Assembly: GCF_036577625.1 (NCBI RefSeq) | Contig: NZ_JARBDC010000042.1 | Coordinates: 71,105 to 135,104 of the forward strand | DNA: 64,000 bases | Direction: 5' to 3' | Origin: Paenibacillus_AB sp036577625 | Lineage (GTDB): Bacteria; Bacillota; Bacilli; Paenibacillales; NBRC-103111 | Shown here: in pieces, positions 41,220-49,202 of the stretch | Numbering within the stretch: the first letter of the stretch is position 1 | Layout of the letters: every line of letters begins with the position of its first letter | Position numbers and translations under genes: made by a program | The notes under the pieces: model-generated | Database searches by the model: none | The model's input: the letters and a program-made list of their open reading frames with translations, nothing else | What the model was told of the DNA's origin: nothing

Positions 41220-42467
41220 ATGAGTCAGGAAAAGCTCGCCATTCACGGCGGACCGAAGACGAAGACGACGCCGTTCGGGACGGGCAAGCGGTTCGGCTTG
41301 GACGAAGCGAAGGAGCTTCTGGAGGCGCTCGAGCAAAATACGCTGTTTTACCATTTCGGCAAAAAGGTGAAAACGTTTCTCTCGAACTTTAACGAGCTGT
41401 ACGGCGTCAAGTACAGCGTCGCGACGACGTCGGGCACGGCGTCGATTCACGTGGCGCTCGGCGCCGCGGGCGTTACCGTCGGCGACGAAGTCATTACGAG
41501 CCCGATTACGGACCAGGGGACGCTGATCGGCATTTTGTACCAAAACGCCATTCCGGTGTTCGCCGACCTCGATCCGAATACGTACAACATGGACCCGAAA
41601 TCGATCGAGGCGCGCATCACGCCGCGCACGAAGGCGATTTTGGTCGTTCATCTCGCCGGCAATCCGGCGGATATGGACGCGATTATGGCGATCGCCCGCA
41701 AGCATAACGTGAAGGTGATCGAAGACTGCGCGCAAAGCTATTTGACGAAATACAAAGGCCGTTTGGCGGGCACGATCGGCGATTACGGCTGCTTCAGCAC
41801 GAACGACTTCAAACATATTTCGACCGGCGACGGCGGCATCGTGACGGTCAATTCCGGCGACGAGCAGGACTTCCTGACGACGCACGCGTTCGCGGACAAA
41901 AACTTCAAACGGTTCGGCGACACGGTGCAGAAGGAGCTGCATTACGTCGCTCCGAACTACCGGATGACCGAGCTGCAGGGCGCCGTCGGCATCGCGCAGC
42001 TGAAAAAGCTGCCGTGGATATGCGAGCAGCGCAACAAATTCGGCGACCGGATCACCGCCGGCATCTCCGGACTGCCGGGCATCGAGCCGCACAAAGTCGA
42101 AGCCGGCAACTACGGCACGTATTGGTTCTACATGATGCGCGTCGACGAGTCGAAGCTGACGTGCACGCGAGAAGAATTCAGCAAGGCGCTGGCCGCCGAA
42201 GGCATTCCGAACTCGGCCGGCTACATCCCGCAGGTGATGTACATGCAGCCGCTGTTCCAGAAGCGGCAGGCGTACCTCGGCAGCCACTTCCCGTTCGACC
42301 TGACCGGCATTACGTACGAGGAAGGATTGTGCCCGAACGCGGAAGCGATTTTGCAGACGGCGATCCGGTTCGGCGTGAACGAGTTTTACACCGAGCAGGA
42401 CGTCGAAGACATCGTCCGCGCGATCCGCAAAGTGGCGAACCATTTCGCCAAAGTGCCCGCGTTGTAA
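41220..42467 (+). CDS. DegT/DnrJ/EryC1/StrS-family PLP-dependent aminotransferase
   Basis: 415 residues from ATG 41220; an in-frame ATG at 41184 overlaps the -10 box and is unlikely. PLP motifs: TTSGTASIHVAL, EDCAQSYLTKYKGRLAGTIG, and the Schiff-base lysine Lys198 in STNDFKHISTGDGG. Known of the family: transamination of keto-sugars or dehydration of deoxysugars; members near catabolic genes often act on keto-inositols or similar. It is a single-gene unit beside its own AraC regulator, followed by a strong terminator. With no sugar-nucleotide genes nearby, a catabolic or cell-surface role cannot be decided. Confidence 0.93.
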   Translation: MSQEKLAIHGGPKTKTTPFGTGKRFGLDEAKELLEALEQNTLFYHFGKKVKTFLSNFNELYGVKYSVATTSGTASIHVALGAAGVTVGDEVITSPITDQGTLIGILYQNAIPVFADLDPNTYNMDPKSIEARITPRTKAILVVHLAGNPADMDAIMAIARKHNVKVIEDCAQSYLTKYKGRLAGTIGDYGCFSTNDFKHISTGDGGIVTVNSGDEQDFLTTHAFADKNFKRFGDTVQKELHYVAPNYRMTELQGAVGIAQLKKLPWICEQRNKFGDRITAGISGLPGIEPHKVEAGNYGTYWFYMMRVDESKLTCTREEFSKALAAEGIPNSAGYIPQVMYMQPLFQKRQAYLGSHFPFDLTGITYEEGLCPNAEAILQTAIRFGVNEFYTEQDVEDIVRAIRKVANHFAKVPAL

Positions 42468-42474
42468 GCGCAGC

Positions 42475-42520
42475 GAGCAGCCTGTCGGACCTGAGTCCGG
42501 CGGGCTGCTCTTGTTTCCTG
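42475..42520 (+). terminator. Terminator after the aminotransferase
   Basis: GAGCAGCC (42475-42482) pairs with GGCTGCTC (42503-42510), with TCGGAC and GTCCGG extending the stem inside, followed by TTGTTTCC. Confidence 0.75.
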
Positions 42521-42679
42521 GTCAAGCGTTTATATCTTTTCGGAGCAAACGAAAAGAACGCTAAAGCATGGGGCGAGCGGCGCCTTTCGTTTCCGTGTCC
42601 GGCTGATCTTTATCCTGCCGGGCGGTGAACGGGAAAACCTCCCGTTAACTCGCTCCGCTGTAGGCAAGACTGTCGAAAT

Positions 42680-42838
42680 ACCTGGAAAAGCTCCAGGTAA
42701 ATTGGCGCCGAGTCGGCGAAAAGCGCGGTTTGGACGAATGTAGCGGGACGTTTTCCCGTTGTTTTGCCCGGAAACGGGAAATGACCGAAACTAGCGGGAG
42801 CATTTCCATCCCGTTTTTCTTCTCCGCTGCCGTTTCGG
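42680..42838 (+). repeat. Dispersed repeat family B, copy 2
   Basis: It starts ACCTGGAAAAGCTCCAGGT, continues with GGCGCCGAGTCGGCG and CCCGGAAACGGGAA, and ends CTCCGCTGCCGTTTCGG. It matches 25498-25650 along its whole length. The first stem is CCTGGA/TCCAGG here but CGGG/CCCG in the other copies, so pairing is kept while the sequence changes. Confidence 0.75.
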
Positions 42839-43005
42839 CACAACCAAAAAGTTCGGTTTGCACAGAAAAGACCGTCCGTCCCGACCTTCGCTTAAGCGCC
42901 GAAGCCGGAGCGGGTTTCCTGCTGCCTGCGGCGGGACTGGCCCAAGTTCCAAGGTCTAACGGTCATGGCGGCCGCTATTGAGCCTCATTTCGGCTTATTT
43001 TTTTT

Positions 43006-43141
43006 GTAACGGACACAGGCTCAGCTATTTAGTGAAAAACCCCCTTTTGGCCGGCGGTTCGGAGCAAATAAGCGCAGGTGGTGTCCGTTGCGATTGGAGA
43101 ACGGCCGATTTTCGCGAAATAAGCTCCGTGGCGTCCGTTAC
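43006..43141 (+). repeat. Inverted-repeat element (family C, single copy here)
   Basis: GTAACGGACAC at the left end and GCGTCCGTTAC at the right end are near-perfect inverted repeats. AGCTATTT and AAATAAGCT extend the similarity inward. About 136 bp, noncoding, possibly a miniature transposon-like element. Confidence 0.5.
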
Positions 43142-43347
43142 GTTTCTTTGCATCCTCGAAATACGGCGGTGGACGTTTTTCTTCGCGGCCCGGCTCCCTC
43201 CGGCTGCTCCCGCTTTCGCATCTTGATTTTGCGCTTCAATGTGATAGACTCATTTCAAGCTGCGGGCCGTTTCTTTTTTCGGGATCTTCTTTTGCCATCG
43301 CACTTCCCGCTCGTAAGGATGGAACGCGCGAACAGGAGGGGGACGCC

Positions 43348-44214
43348 TTGGATATCCAATTAAAGCTGCGAACCGGCCGATATTCGCTTCAAGTGGTCGC
43401 GAACCGGTACGTCGAACGGCGAACCGGGTTCATCAACCGGCGGCACAGCCATCCGGTCTATCATTTGATGTACATTACGGACGGGGAAGGCACGTTCGAG
43501 GTCGGCGATTCGACGACGCGCGCCTTGCCGGGCATGCTGTACTGGATCAGTCCGAACGAGCCCCACCGGTTCGAGGCGAGCTTGACCCGCCCGATGAGCA
43601 ATTTTGCGTCCACGTTCGTGCTGAGGGGGGAAGACGGCGTTCCGGCGGAAATTCCGTTCCCCGATTTGATCGAGGAATATGCCGGGACGCAGCTGCCGTC
43701 GGCGGCGCGCCGGTCCCCCTGCATCGTTCCGCCGCAGTTCCGACCCGCCGTCGAGAACGGCTTCCGCCAAACGGTCGCACCCGCGGAGGCGCCGTCCCGG
43801 GACATCCGGGACAAGCTGCGCGTGCTCGATTTGATCGTGCGCATCGCCGATACGGTTGGCCGAATCGGGCAAGGGGCGCCGGGCCGGAAAAACGGGACCG
43901 CCGTGACGGAGCTGCTGCGCTACATCGAAACGAATTTGCACCGGGCGCTTACGCTGGAGGAGCTGGCGCGGCATATTCATGTGACGCCGAATTATTTGTG
44001 CCGCATGTTCAAGCGCGAGACGGGAGCCACGCCGCGGCAGTACGTGCAGAAGCTGCGCATGGAAAAGGCGATGGAACGGCTCGTCGATACGGACGAGCCC
44101 GTTTACGGCATCGCGGAGCGGCTCGGTTTCGAAAGCGCTTCCTATTTCGCCCGCGTGTTCCGGGCGAAGCACGGCGTAACGCCGTCCGTTTTTCGGGAGC
44201 TGCAAAAAGGATAA
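43348..44214 (+). CDS. AraC-family regulator of the SBP-DUF2264-sulfatase unit
   Basis: 288 residues from TTG 43348, chosen because AGGAGGGGG lies 5 nt upstream and no in-frame ATG fits. N-terminal cupin (RRHSHPVYHLMYITDGEG, MLYWISPNEPHRF) and C-terminal HTH pair (LTLEELARHIHVTPNYLCRM, GIAERLGFESASYFARVF). It is followed 156 bp later by the sugar-binding lipoprotein gene in the same direction and probably activates it. Confidence 0.92.
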   Translation: MDIQLKLRTGRYSLQVVANRYVERRTGFINRRHSHPVYHLMYITDGEGTFEVGDSTTRALPGMLYWISPNEPHRFEASLTRPMSNFASTFVLRGEDGVPAEIPFPDLIEEYAGTQLPSAARRSPCIVPPQFRPAVENGFRQTVAPAEAPSRDIRDKLRVLDLIVRIADTVGRIGQGAPGRKNGTAVTELLRYIETNLHRALTLEELARHIHVTPNYLCRMFKRETGATPRQYVQKLRMEKAMERLVDTDEPVYGIAERLGFESASYFARVFRAKHGVTPSVFRELQKG

Positions 44215-44370
44215 TATTTTACGGGTATCGGCCTTTTTTCTGTCTTTATTCGCATGTCGAACCTTTGCTATAGTTGCTGTGCAGGCGCGCGCCGGCAAGC
44301 ACTCGGGGACGAACCGACCGGGTGTTCGATTTCGGGAACGGCAGGTCGTCGAACAAAAGGCGGGGGTTAT

Positions 44371-45723
44371 ATGGACAAGTTTCGCATGCGAAAGCGGTTT
44401 CTTGCCGAAAATCCGGGGGCTGCCGCATGGCGCCCTTCGTTTGGCGCTGGGCTCGCGCTGCTGCTTCTGTCGGGCTGCGCCGGCGCCGGGAGCGGCGCAC
44501 CGAATGACGAAGGCTCGCCTCGAGGGGAGCCGGCGAAGCCGGTGACGCTGACGTTTTATCAATATTCGGCCTTTTTGACCGACGAAGAGTTTCAGGAATT
44601 GATCGCGAAGCCGGTAAAAAGCAAATACCCTCATATTACGCTGGAGCTCGTGCGCGACGGCAAAGGGACGTCGCCGTCGGAGCTCGTGACGGCCGGAAGC
44701 ATGCCGGACATCGTGTATACCGGGTCGGCCGGCGCGGTTACGCTGATCGAATTGAACGCGGTGCACGATTTGAACGGGCCGATCAAGAAAAACGGGCTCG
44801 ATCCGGGCAAGTTCGATGCGACGGCCGTGAAGTTCATCCAAAGCTATTCGAAGCGAGGGGAGACGTACGCGCTGCCGTTCGCCATCAATTTTTCCGCGCT
44901 GTATTACAATAAAGATTTGTTCGACAAGTTCGGCGTCCCGTACCCGACGGACGGAATGTCGTGGGACGATGCGATCGGCCTCGCCAAAAAGCTGACCCGA
45001 ACGGATAACGGCATCCCTTACAAAGGGCTCGATCTGGACGGCGGCTTTCAACGGCTGGGCGAGCAGCTGGCGCTCCCCGTCATCGATCCGAAAACGATAC
45101 GGGCATCGCTGCAGACGGACGGCTGGAAGACGGCGGTCGACATGTTCAAGCGGATCAAGGAAATTCCCGGCAATGCGGACGGCAAAGCGGCCGTTCCCGC
45201 GTTCGAGCAGGATCGCAGCCTGGCGATGCTCGCCGGACTCGGCGCCAGACTCGGGGAGCTCGAGGAGCTGCACAACAAGGGCACTCCTCTAAATTGGGAT
45301 TTGGCCGCCATGCCGACGTTCCGGGAAGCGCCAACCAACAGCTTCGGCATCAGCCTGTTTTTGCTCATGCTTTCCTCGGGCGGCAAGCATAAGGACGAAG
45401 CGTTCCAGGTCGTCCGGCTGCTGCTGGGCGAAGAGGTGCAGACCGCCCTCAACAAGCGCGGCCGGCAAACGAGCCTCCAGGATCCGAAGTACCGGGAATC
45501 GTTCGCGGGCGATTTGAAATCGGCCCAGGGCAAAAACGTGGCGGCGATTTACAAACGGACTCCGGCGCTGCTGCCGCCGCTCACCAAGTACGACAACATC
45601 GCCAAATCCGAGCTGGCCAAAGCGGCCGCCAAGGTCGCGGCGGGCGGGTCGGACGTCAATACGGCGCTTCGCGAAGCGGAAGACCAGGCAAACAAGCTGA
45701 TCGCCGCGGAAGCCGCCAAATAA
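44371..45723 (+). CDS. Extracellular sugar-binding lipoprotein (no adjacent permeases)
   Basis: 450 residues from ATG 44371, with GGCGGGGG upstream. A long basic N-terminus leads into the hydrophobic segment and the lipobox LLSGC (Cys about residue 35). Fold motifs are shared with the paralogues: YYNKDLFDKFGVPYPTDGMS, LGEEVQTALNKRGRQTSLQD and the ending ALREAEDQANKLIAAEAAK. It heads a three-gene unit with a DUF2264 protein and a sulfatase, so the ligand may be a sulfated oligosaccharide. It must borrow permeases and ATPase from elsewhere. Confidence 0.9.
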   Translation: MDKFRMRKRFLAENPGAAAWRPSFGAGLALLLLSGCAGAGSGAPNDEGSPRGEPAKPVTLTFYQYSAFLTDEEFQELIAKPVKSKYPHITLELVRDGKGTSPSELVTAGSMPDIVYTGSAGAVTLIELNAVHDLNGPIKKNGLDPGKFDATAVKFIQSYSKRGETYALPFAINFSALYYNKDLFDKFGVPYPTDGMSWDDAIGLAKKLTRTDNGIPYKGLDLDGGFQRLGEQLALPVIDPKTIRASLQTDGWKTAVDMFKRIKEIPGNADGKAAVPAFEQDRSLAMLAGLGARLGELEELHNKGTPLNWDLAAMPTFREAPTNSFGISLFLLMLSSGGKHKDEAFQVVRLLLGEEVQTALNKRGRQTSLQDPKYRESFAGDLKSAQGKNVAAIYKRTPALLPPLTKYDNIAKSELAKAAAKVAAGGSDVNTALREAEDQANKLIAAEAAK

Positions 45724-45753
45724 ACGACTTTGCGATCGAAGGAGCCGAAACGA

Positions 45754-46902
45754 ATGGACCAGCAAACGAGCGACAGAGCGTACTGGATCGCGACCATGTG
45801 GAAAATCGCGGATCCCGTCTTGACCGCATTGGCGGAACGCCGCCTGAAGGCGGTTATGCCGGTCGAAGGCAAGACGGACGACAGGCGAAACTATACGTAT
45901 TTGGAGGCGCTGGGACGCCTGCTGGCGGGGATCGCGCCTTGGCTCGAGACGGGGCCGGCGGACGGGGAGGAAGGACGGCTGCGGGAGAAAGCGGCCGCCC
46001 TCGCCCGCGAGGCGATCGATGCCGGAACCGATCCGGCGTCGCCCGACTATATGAACTTCGGCGAAGGCTACCAGCCGATCGTGGACGCCGCCTTTTTGGC
46101 GCAGGCCATTTTGCGCGCCCCGACCGAGCTTTGGGACAGGCTGCACGAACGGGTGCGGCGCAACGCGGTCGCCGCCTTGAAGGCGACGCGCACCCGCAAG
46201 CCGCATTTCAACAACTGGCTGCTGTTCGCGGCGACGATCGAGGCGGCGCTGTGCCGGATGGGCGAGCCCGACTGGGACCCGATGCGCGTCGATTTCGCCC
46301 TGAAGCAGCACGAGCAGTGGTACGTCGGGGACGGGACGTACGGGGACGGGCCGGAATACCATGCCGACTACTACAACAGCTTCGTCATCCAGCCGATGCT
46401 CGTCGACGTGCTTGAAGCGGTCGGCGATCGAAGCGCCGATTGGAGCGGAATGGCCGACCGGATCCGGAAACGGGCGCGGCGTCTGGCCGCCATCCAGGAG
46501 CGGTCGATTTCCCCGGAAGGCACGTTTCCGCCGATCGGCCGGTCGCTTGCATACCGGTTCGGCGCTTTTCACGCGCTGGCGCAAACGGCGCTGCGCCGCG
46601 AGCTGCCGGAGCCGCTGACGCCCGCCCAAGTGCGGTGCGCGCTGACGGCGGTCATTCGCCGGTCGGTCGAGCAGCCGGGGACGTTCGATGCGGGCGGCTG
46701 GCTGACGATCGGCTTCTGCGGTCATCAGCCGGAGATCGGGGAATCGTATATTTCGACGGGAAGCCTGTATTTGTGCTCGGTCGTCTTTTTGCCGCTCGGC
46801 TTGCCGGAGGACGATCCGTTTTGGCGGGGCGAAGCGGAATGGACGTCGCGCAAAGCGTGGTCGGGCGCCGCCTTCGCGATCGATCGGGCGTGGAAAGGAT
46901 AA
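45754..46902 (+). CDS. DUF2264 family protein, predicted polysaccharide-active enzyme
   Basis: 382 residues from ATG 45754, with AAGGAG 9 nt upstream. The DUF2264 pattern is visible: alpha-helical, with NYTYLEALGRLLAGIAPWLE, MNFGEGYQPIVDAAFLAQAI, FNNWLLFAATIEAALCRMG and DGPEYHADYYNSFVIQPMLV, ending in a region rich in aromatic residues (GSLYLCSVVFLPLGLP). Such (alpha/alpha) barrels resemble unsaturated-uronyl hydrolases and lyase toroids, and the family is often linked to polysaccharide utilisation; no activity is proven that I know of. No signal peptide. It lies between the binding protein and the sulfatase, 7 nt from the latter. Confidence 0.85.
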   Translation: MDQQTSDRAYWIATMWKIADPVLTALAERRLKAVMPVEGKTDDRRNYTYLEALGRLLAGIAPWLETGPADGEEGRLREKAAALAREAIDAGTDPASPDYMNFGEGYQPIVDAAFLAQAILRAPTELWDRLHERVRRNAVAALKATRTRKPHFNNWLLFAATIEAALCRMGEPDWDPMRVDFALKQHEQWYVGDGTYGDGPEYHADYYNSFVIQPMLVDVLEAVGDRSADWSGMADRIRKRARRLAAIQERSISPEGTFPPIGRSLAYRFGAFHALAQTALRRELPEPLTPAQVRCALTAVIRRSVEQPGTFDAGGWLTIGFCGHQPEIGESYISTGSLYLCSVVFLPLGLPEDDPFWRGEAEWTSRKAWSGAAFAIDRAWKG

Positions 46903-46909
46903 GCCGCCG

Positions 46910-48259
46910 ATGCCGATGCCAATGCCGATGCAACAGAGGAGACCGAACATTTTGTTTTTGATGAGCGACGAGCATCGGGCCGACGTGGCCGGCTTCGCGG
47001 GAAACCCGATCGTGCGCACGCCGAATTTGGACCGGCTCGCGGCGACGGGAACCGTGTTCGCGAACGCGTATACGGCTTCCCCGATCTGCATTCCGGGGCG
47101 GCAGAGCATGATGGCCGGGCAATTTCCGCGAACGACGGGCTGCGAGACGTACGGGCAGGATTTGCCGCCCGGCCATATGACGTTCGCGCGCAGACTGGCG
47201 CAGTACGGCTACCAGACCGTCGTCAGCGGCAAGCTGCACCATATGGGAACGGATCAGATGCAGGGCTGGACGAAGCGCCTGTACGGCGATATGGAAATCG
47301 CGCCGTCGTTTTTGGAAGGCCGGGTGCAGGCGGAGTTCGACCGGTATGCGCGCCCTTCCCCGAAGTGGGAGCAGGCGAAGGAAGTGAAGCGGGCCGGCGT
47401 CGGCAAAGGTCCGTGCGTCACGCACGACAAGCTGACCGTCGAAGCGGCGCTGCAATTCATCGACGACTATTTCAACAGCACGTATTACGACCGCGAGCAA
47501 ATCAAGCCGCTGCTGCTCAAAGTGAGCCTGCTGCAGCCGCACTACCCGTACTTGACCGGCGAAGACAAGTTTACCTACTACTTGAACCGGGTGACGCCTT
47601 ATACGAACGAAACGCCGTTCGATCACCCGTTTCTGAGCAAAATGGCGGTCGCGGGCGACGCCGACGCGTCGGAGAGGGAGCTTCGGCGGGCGACCGCCGC
47701 CTACTACGGCATGATCGAGACGATCGACGAGCATTACGGGACGATCATGCGGGCGCTCGAGCACGTCGGGCAAAATCTCGACGACTGGATCGTCGTCTAT
47801 ACGTCGGATCACGGCGAGATGCTCGGACAGCACGGCGTATGGGAGAAGCAAAAGTTTTTCGAAGCGAGCGCGAGGGTGCCGCTCGTCATTCGCAGCCCGA
47901 AGCGGTTCGGGGCGGGAGGCTTCGTCCGGAGCAACGTCAGCTTGTGCGACTTGTTCGCGACGCTGTGCGATTTGGCCGGCGTTCCCGTTCCGGGCGGCCT
48001 GGACAGCCGAAGTCTCGTCCCGCTGCTCGAAGGAAACGACGCGGAATGGGACAACGAGGCCGTTTCCCAGTTCGGCGGGCGCTACCTGATGATCAAGCGC
48101 GATCATTTGAAGTACCAGTATTACGGGCCCGGCATGCCGGAGGTGCTGTTCGATTTGCGGCGCAACCCGGAGGAGACGGTCAATTTCATCGGCGAGCCGG
48201 AGTACGGCGAGCAGGTCGGGCGGTTTCGCCGGCGGGCGCGGGAGCTGAAGTTCGGCTGA
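46910..48259 (+). CDS. Sulfatase (formylglycine-dependent, type I)
   Basis: 449 residues. Metal-binding NILFLMSDEHRADV, formylglycine Cys60 in ICIPGRQSMMAG (CxPxR), SGKLHHMG and the active-site stretch YTSDHGEMLGQHGVW. No signal peptide. The first residues are PMPMPM from a repeated ATGCCGATGCC; any of four in-frame ATGs (46910, 46916, 46922, 46928) could be the true start. Last gene of the SBP-DUF2264-sulfatase unit. Expected to desulfate an imported sugar after or during backbone cleavage. It needs a maturase encoded elsewhere. It is only distantly similar to the sulfatase at 1780. Confidence 0.92.
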   Translation: MPMPMPMQQRRPNILFLMSDEHRADVAGFAGNPIVRTPNLDRLAATGTVFANAYTASPICIPGRQSMMAGQFPRTTGCETYGQDLPPGHMTFARRLAQYGYQTVVSGKLHHMGTDQMQGWTKRLYGDMEIAPSFLEGRVQAEFDRYARPSPKWEQAKEVKRAGVGKGPCVTHDKLTVEAALQFIDDYFNSTYYDREQIKPLLLKVSLLQPHYPYLTGEDKFTYYLNRVTPYTNETPFDHPFLSKMAVAGDADASERELRRATAAYYGMIETIDEHYGTIMRALEHVGQNLDDWIVVYTSDHGEMLGQHGVWEKQKFFEASARVPLVIRSPKRFGAGGFVRSNVSLCDLFATLCDLAGVPVPGGLDSRSLVPLLEGNDAEWDNEAVSQFGGRYLMIKRDHLKYQYYGPGMPEVLFDLRRNPEETVNFIGEPEYGEQVGRFRRRARELKFG

Positions 48260-48297
48260 CGCGAAGCCAAAGCCGCGGGCCGGGGGCGGTTAGCGGG

Positions 48298-48328
48298 GCG
48301 CATGCAATCGGCATGCGCTCCGTTTTTT
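48298..48328 (+). terminator. Terminator after the sulfatase unit
   Basis: GCGCATGC (48298-48305) pairs with GCATGCGC (48311-48318), followed by TCCG and TTTTTT (48323-48328). Confidence 0.85.
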
Positions 48329-48376
48329 CGTACGATAGCGCAAGGAACGAATGCCGACAAATATGAAAAAGGTGGA

Positions 48377-48435
48377 TTGACAGCCATGGAAGGAGTCGGT
48401 ACTATTTAGTTGTTCCTGAACTGGGAGCGCTCCCA
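48377..48435 (+). promoter_or_regulatory. Sigma-A promoter with LacI-type operator
   Basis: TTGACA (48377-48382), 17 bp, TACTAT (48400-48405) form a near-consensus promoter. TGGGAGCGCTCCCA (48422-48435), a perfect 14 bp palindrome with the central CG typical of LacI-family operators, lies just after the expected transcription start. A repressor there would block initiation or elongation. The LacI gene at the end of this operon is the natural candidate. Confidence 0.85.
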
Positions 48436-48458
48436 AGAGACAAAAAAAGGAGGCCGCC

Positions 48459-49151
48459 ATGAGCAAGCTTGTTCGAATTCTTGAGAAAGCAACGGCGCTA
48501 ATCGTCAGTCTCCCCGGAAACTCGATGGAGCTGTTTCAGGCTGCGGTCGAAGGCGGCGCGGATGCCGTCAAGATCCATTTCAATACCGAGCATCGCGCCA
48601 GCGGGACGCGGTTCGGTTCGATAGCCGAATACGGCAGCCTGTTGGCCGACATGTGCCGCTCTTTCCCCGGGCCGGTCGGCGCCGTCGTCGGGGATGACGT
48701 CCGGAAAGTGACGCGGGAAGAGATGAACCGACTGGCGGAGGCGGGAGCGGATTTTATTTCGTTATACGCGCATCATGCCCCGGGCTGGCTGCTGGGAAGC
48801 GGCGGCATCGGCAAAATGATCGCCGTAAGCGGGGACTATGGAGAGGGAGTCGTATCGGCCTTTCGCTCCATGCCGATCGATATGCTGGAGGCCTCGGTCA
48901 TCCCGGCTCACGAATACGGCAGCCCGCTGTGCGTCAAAGATTTGCTGCACTACCGGTGGCTCGCGGAACGGTCCGGCAAGCCCGTTATCGTGCCCAGTCA
49001 GCGCGCCATTGAAGCGGACGAACTGGAAGCGTTGAAACTGTCGGGAATGAGCGGAATCATGATCGGAGCGATGGCGACCGGTACCGACGCGCGTTCGATT
49101 TATGAAGCGACGAGAACGTTTCGGCGCGGACTCGACGAGCTGGAGCGGTAA
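48459..49151 (+). CDS. TIM-barrel-like protein of unknown function
   Basis: 230 residues. AAAGGAGG precedes the ATG. The sequence has the alternating pattern of a (beta/alpha)8 barrel: TALIVSLPGN, GGADAVKIHFN, GPVGAVVGDD, AGADFISLYAHH, DMLEASVIPAHEYGSP, KPVIVPSQR and the C-terminal phosphate-loop-like GMSGIMIGAMATGTDARSIY. This resembles sugar-phosphate epimerases and aldolases in general form, but I do not recognise a named family. First gene of the LacI-controlled operon; an FAD enzyme and a DUF4127 protein follow. A role in metabolism of one small phosphorylated compound is a guess. Confidence 0.78.
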   Translation: MSKLVRILEKATALIVSLPGNSMELFQAAVEGGADAVKIHFNTEHRASGTRFGSIAEYGSLLADMCRSFPGPVGAVVGDDVRKVTREEMNRLAEAGADFISLYAHHAPGWLLGSGGIGKMIAVSGDYGEGVVSAFRSMPIDMLEASVIPAHEYGSPLCVKDLLHYRWLAERSGKPVIVPSQRAIEADELEALKLSGMSGIMIGAMATGTDARSIYEATRTFRRGLDELER

Positions 49152-49202
49152 CGGGAAGAGCCGCTTGCGAAAAGTAAAGACATCAGGCAGGAGCTGACGA
49201 CC

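Larger units (their letters stand above)
42468..43347. other. 880 bp noncoding gap with dispersed repeats
   Basis: No supported gene. It contains the aminotransferase terminator, a family B repeat (42680-42838) with an extra hairpin unit GGGAAAACCTCCCGTTAA at about 42631, and a family C inverted-repeat element (43006-43141). The last ~200 bp before the AraC gene have no clear promoter. Confidence 0.75.

Noticed and set aside
42730..43226. Two or three short frames in the gap after the aminotransferase
   Set aside because: They coincide with repeat families B and C, and have no domain, ribosome site or codon bias.
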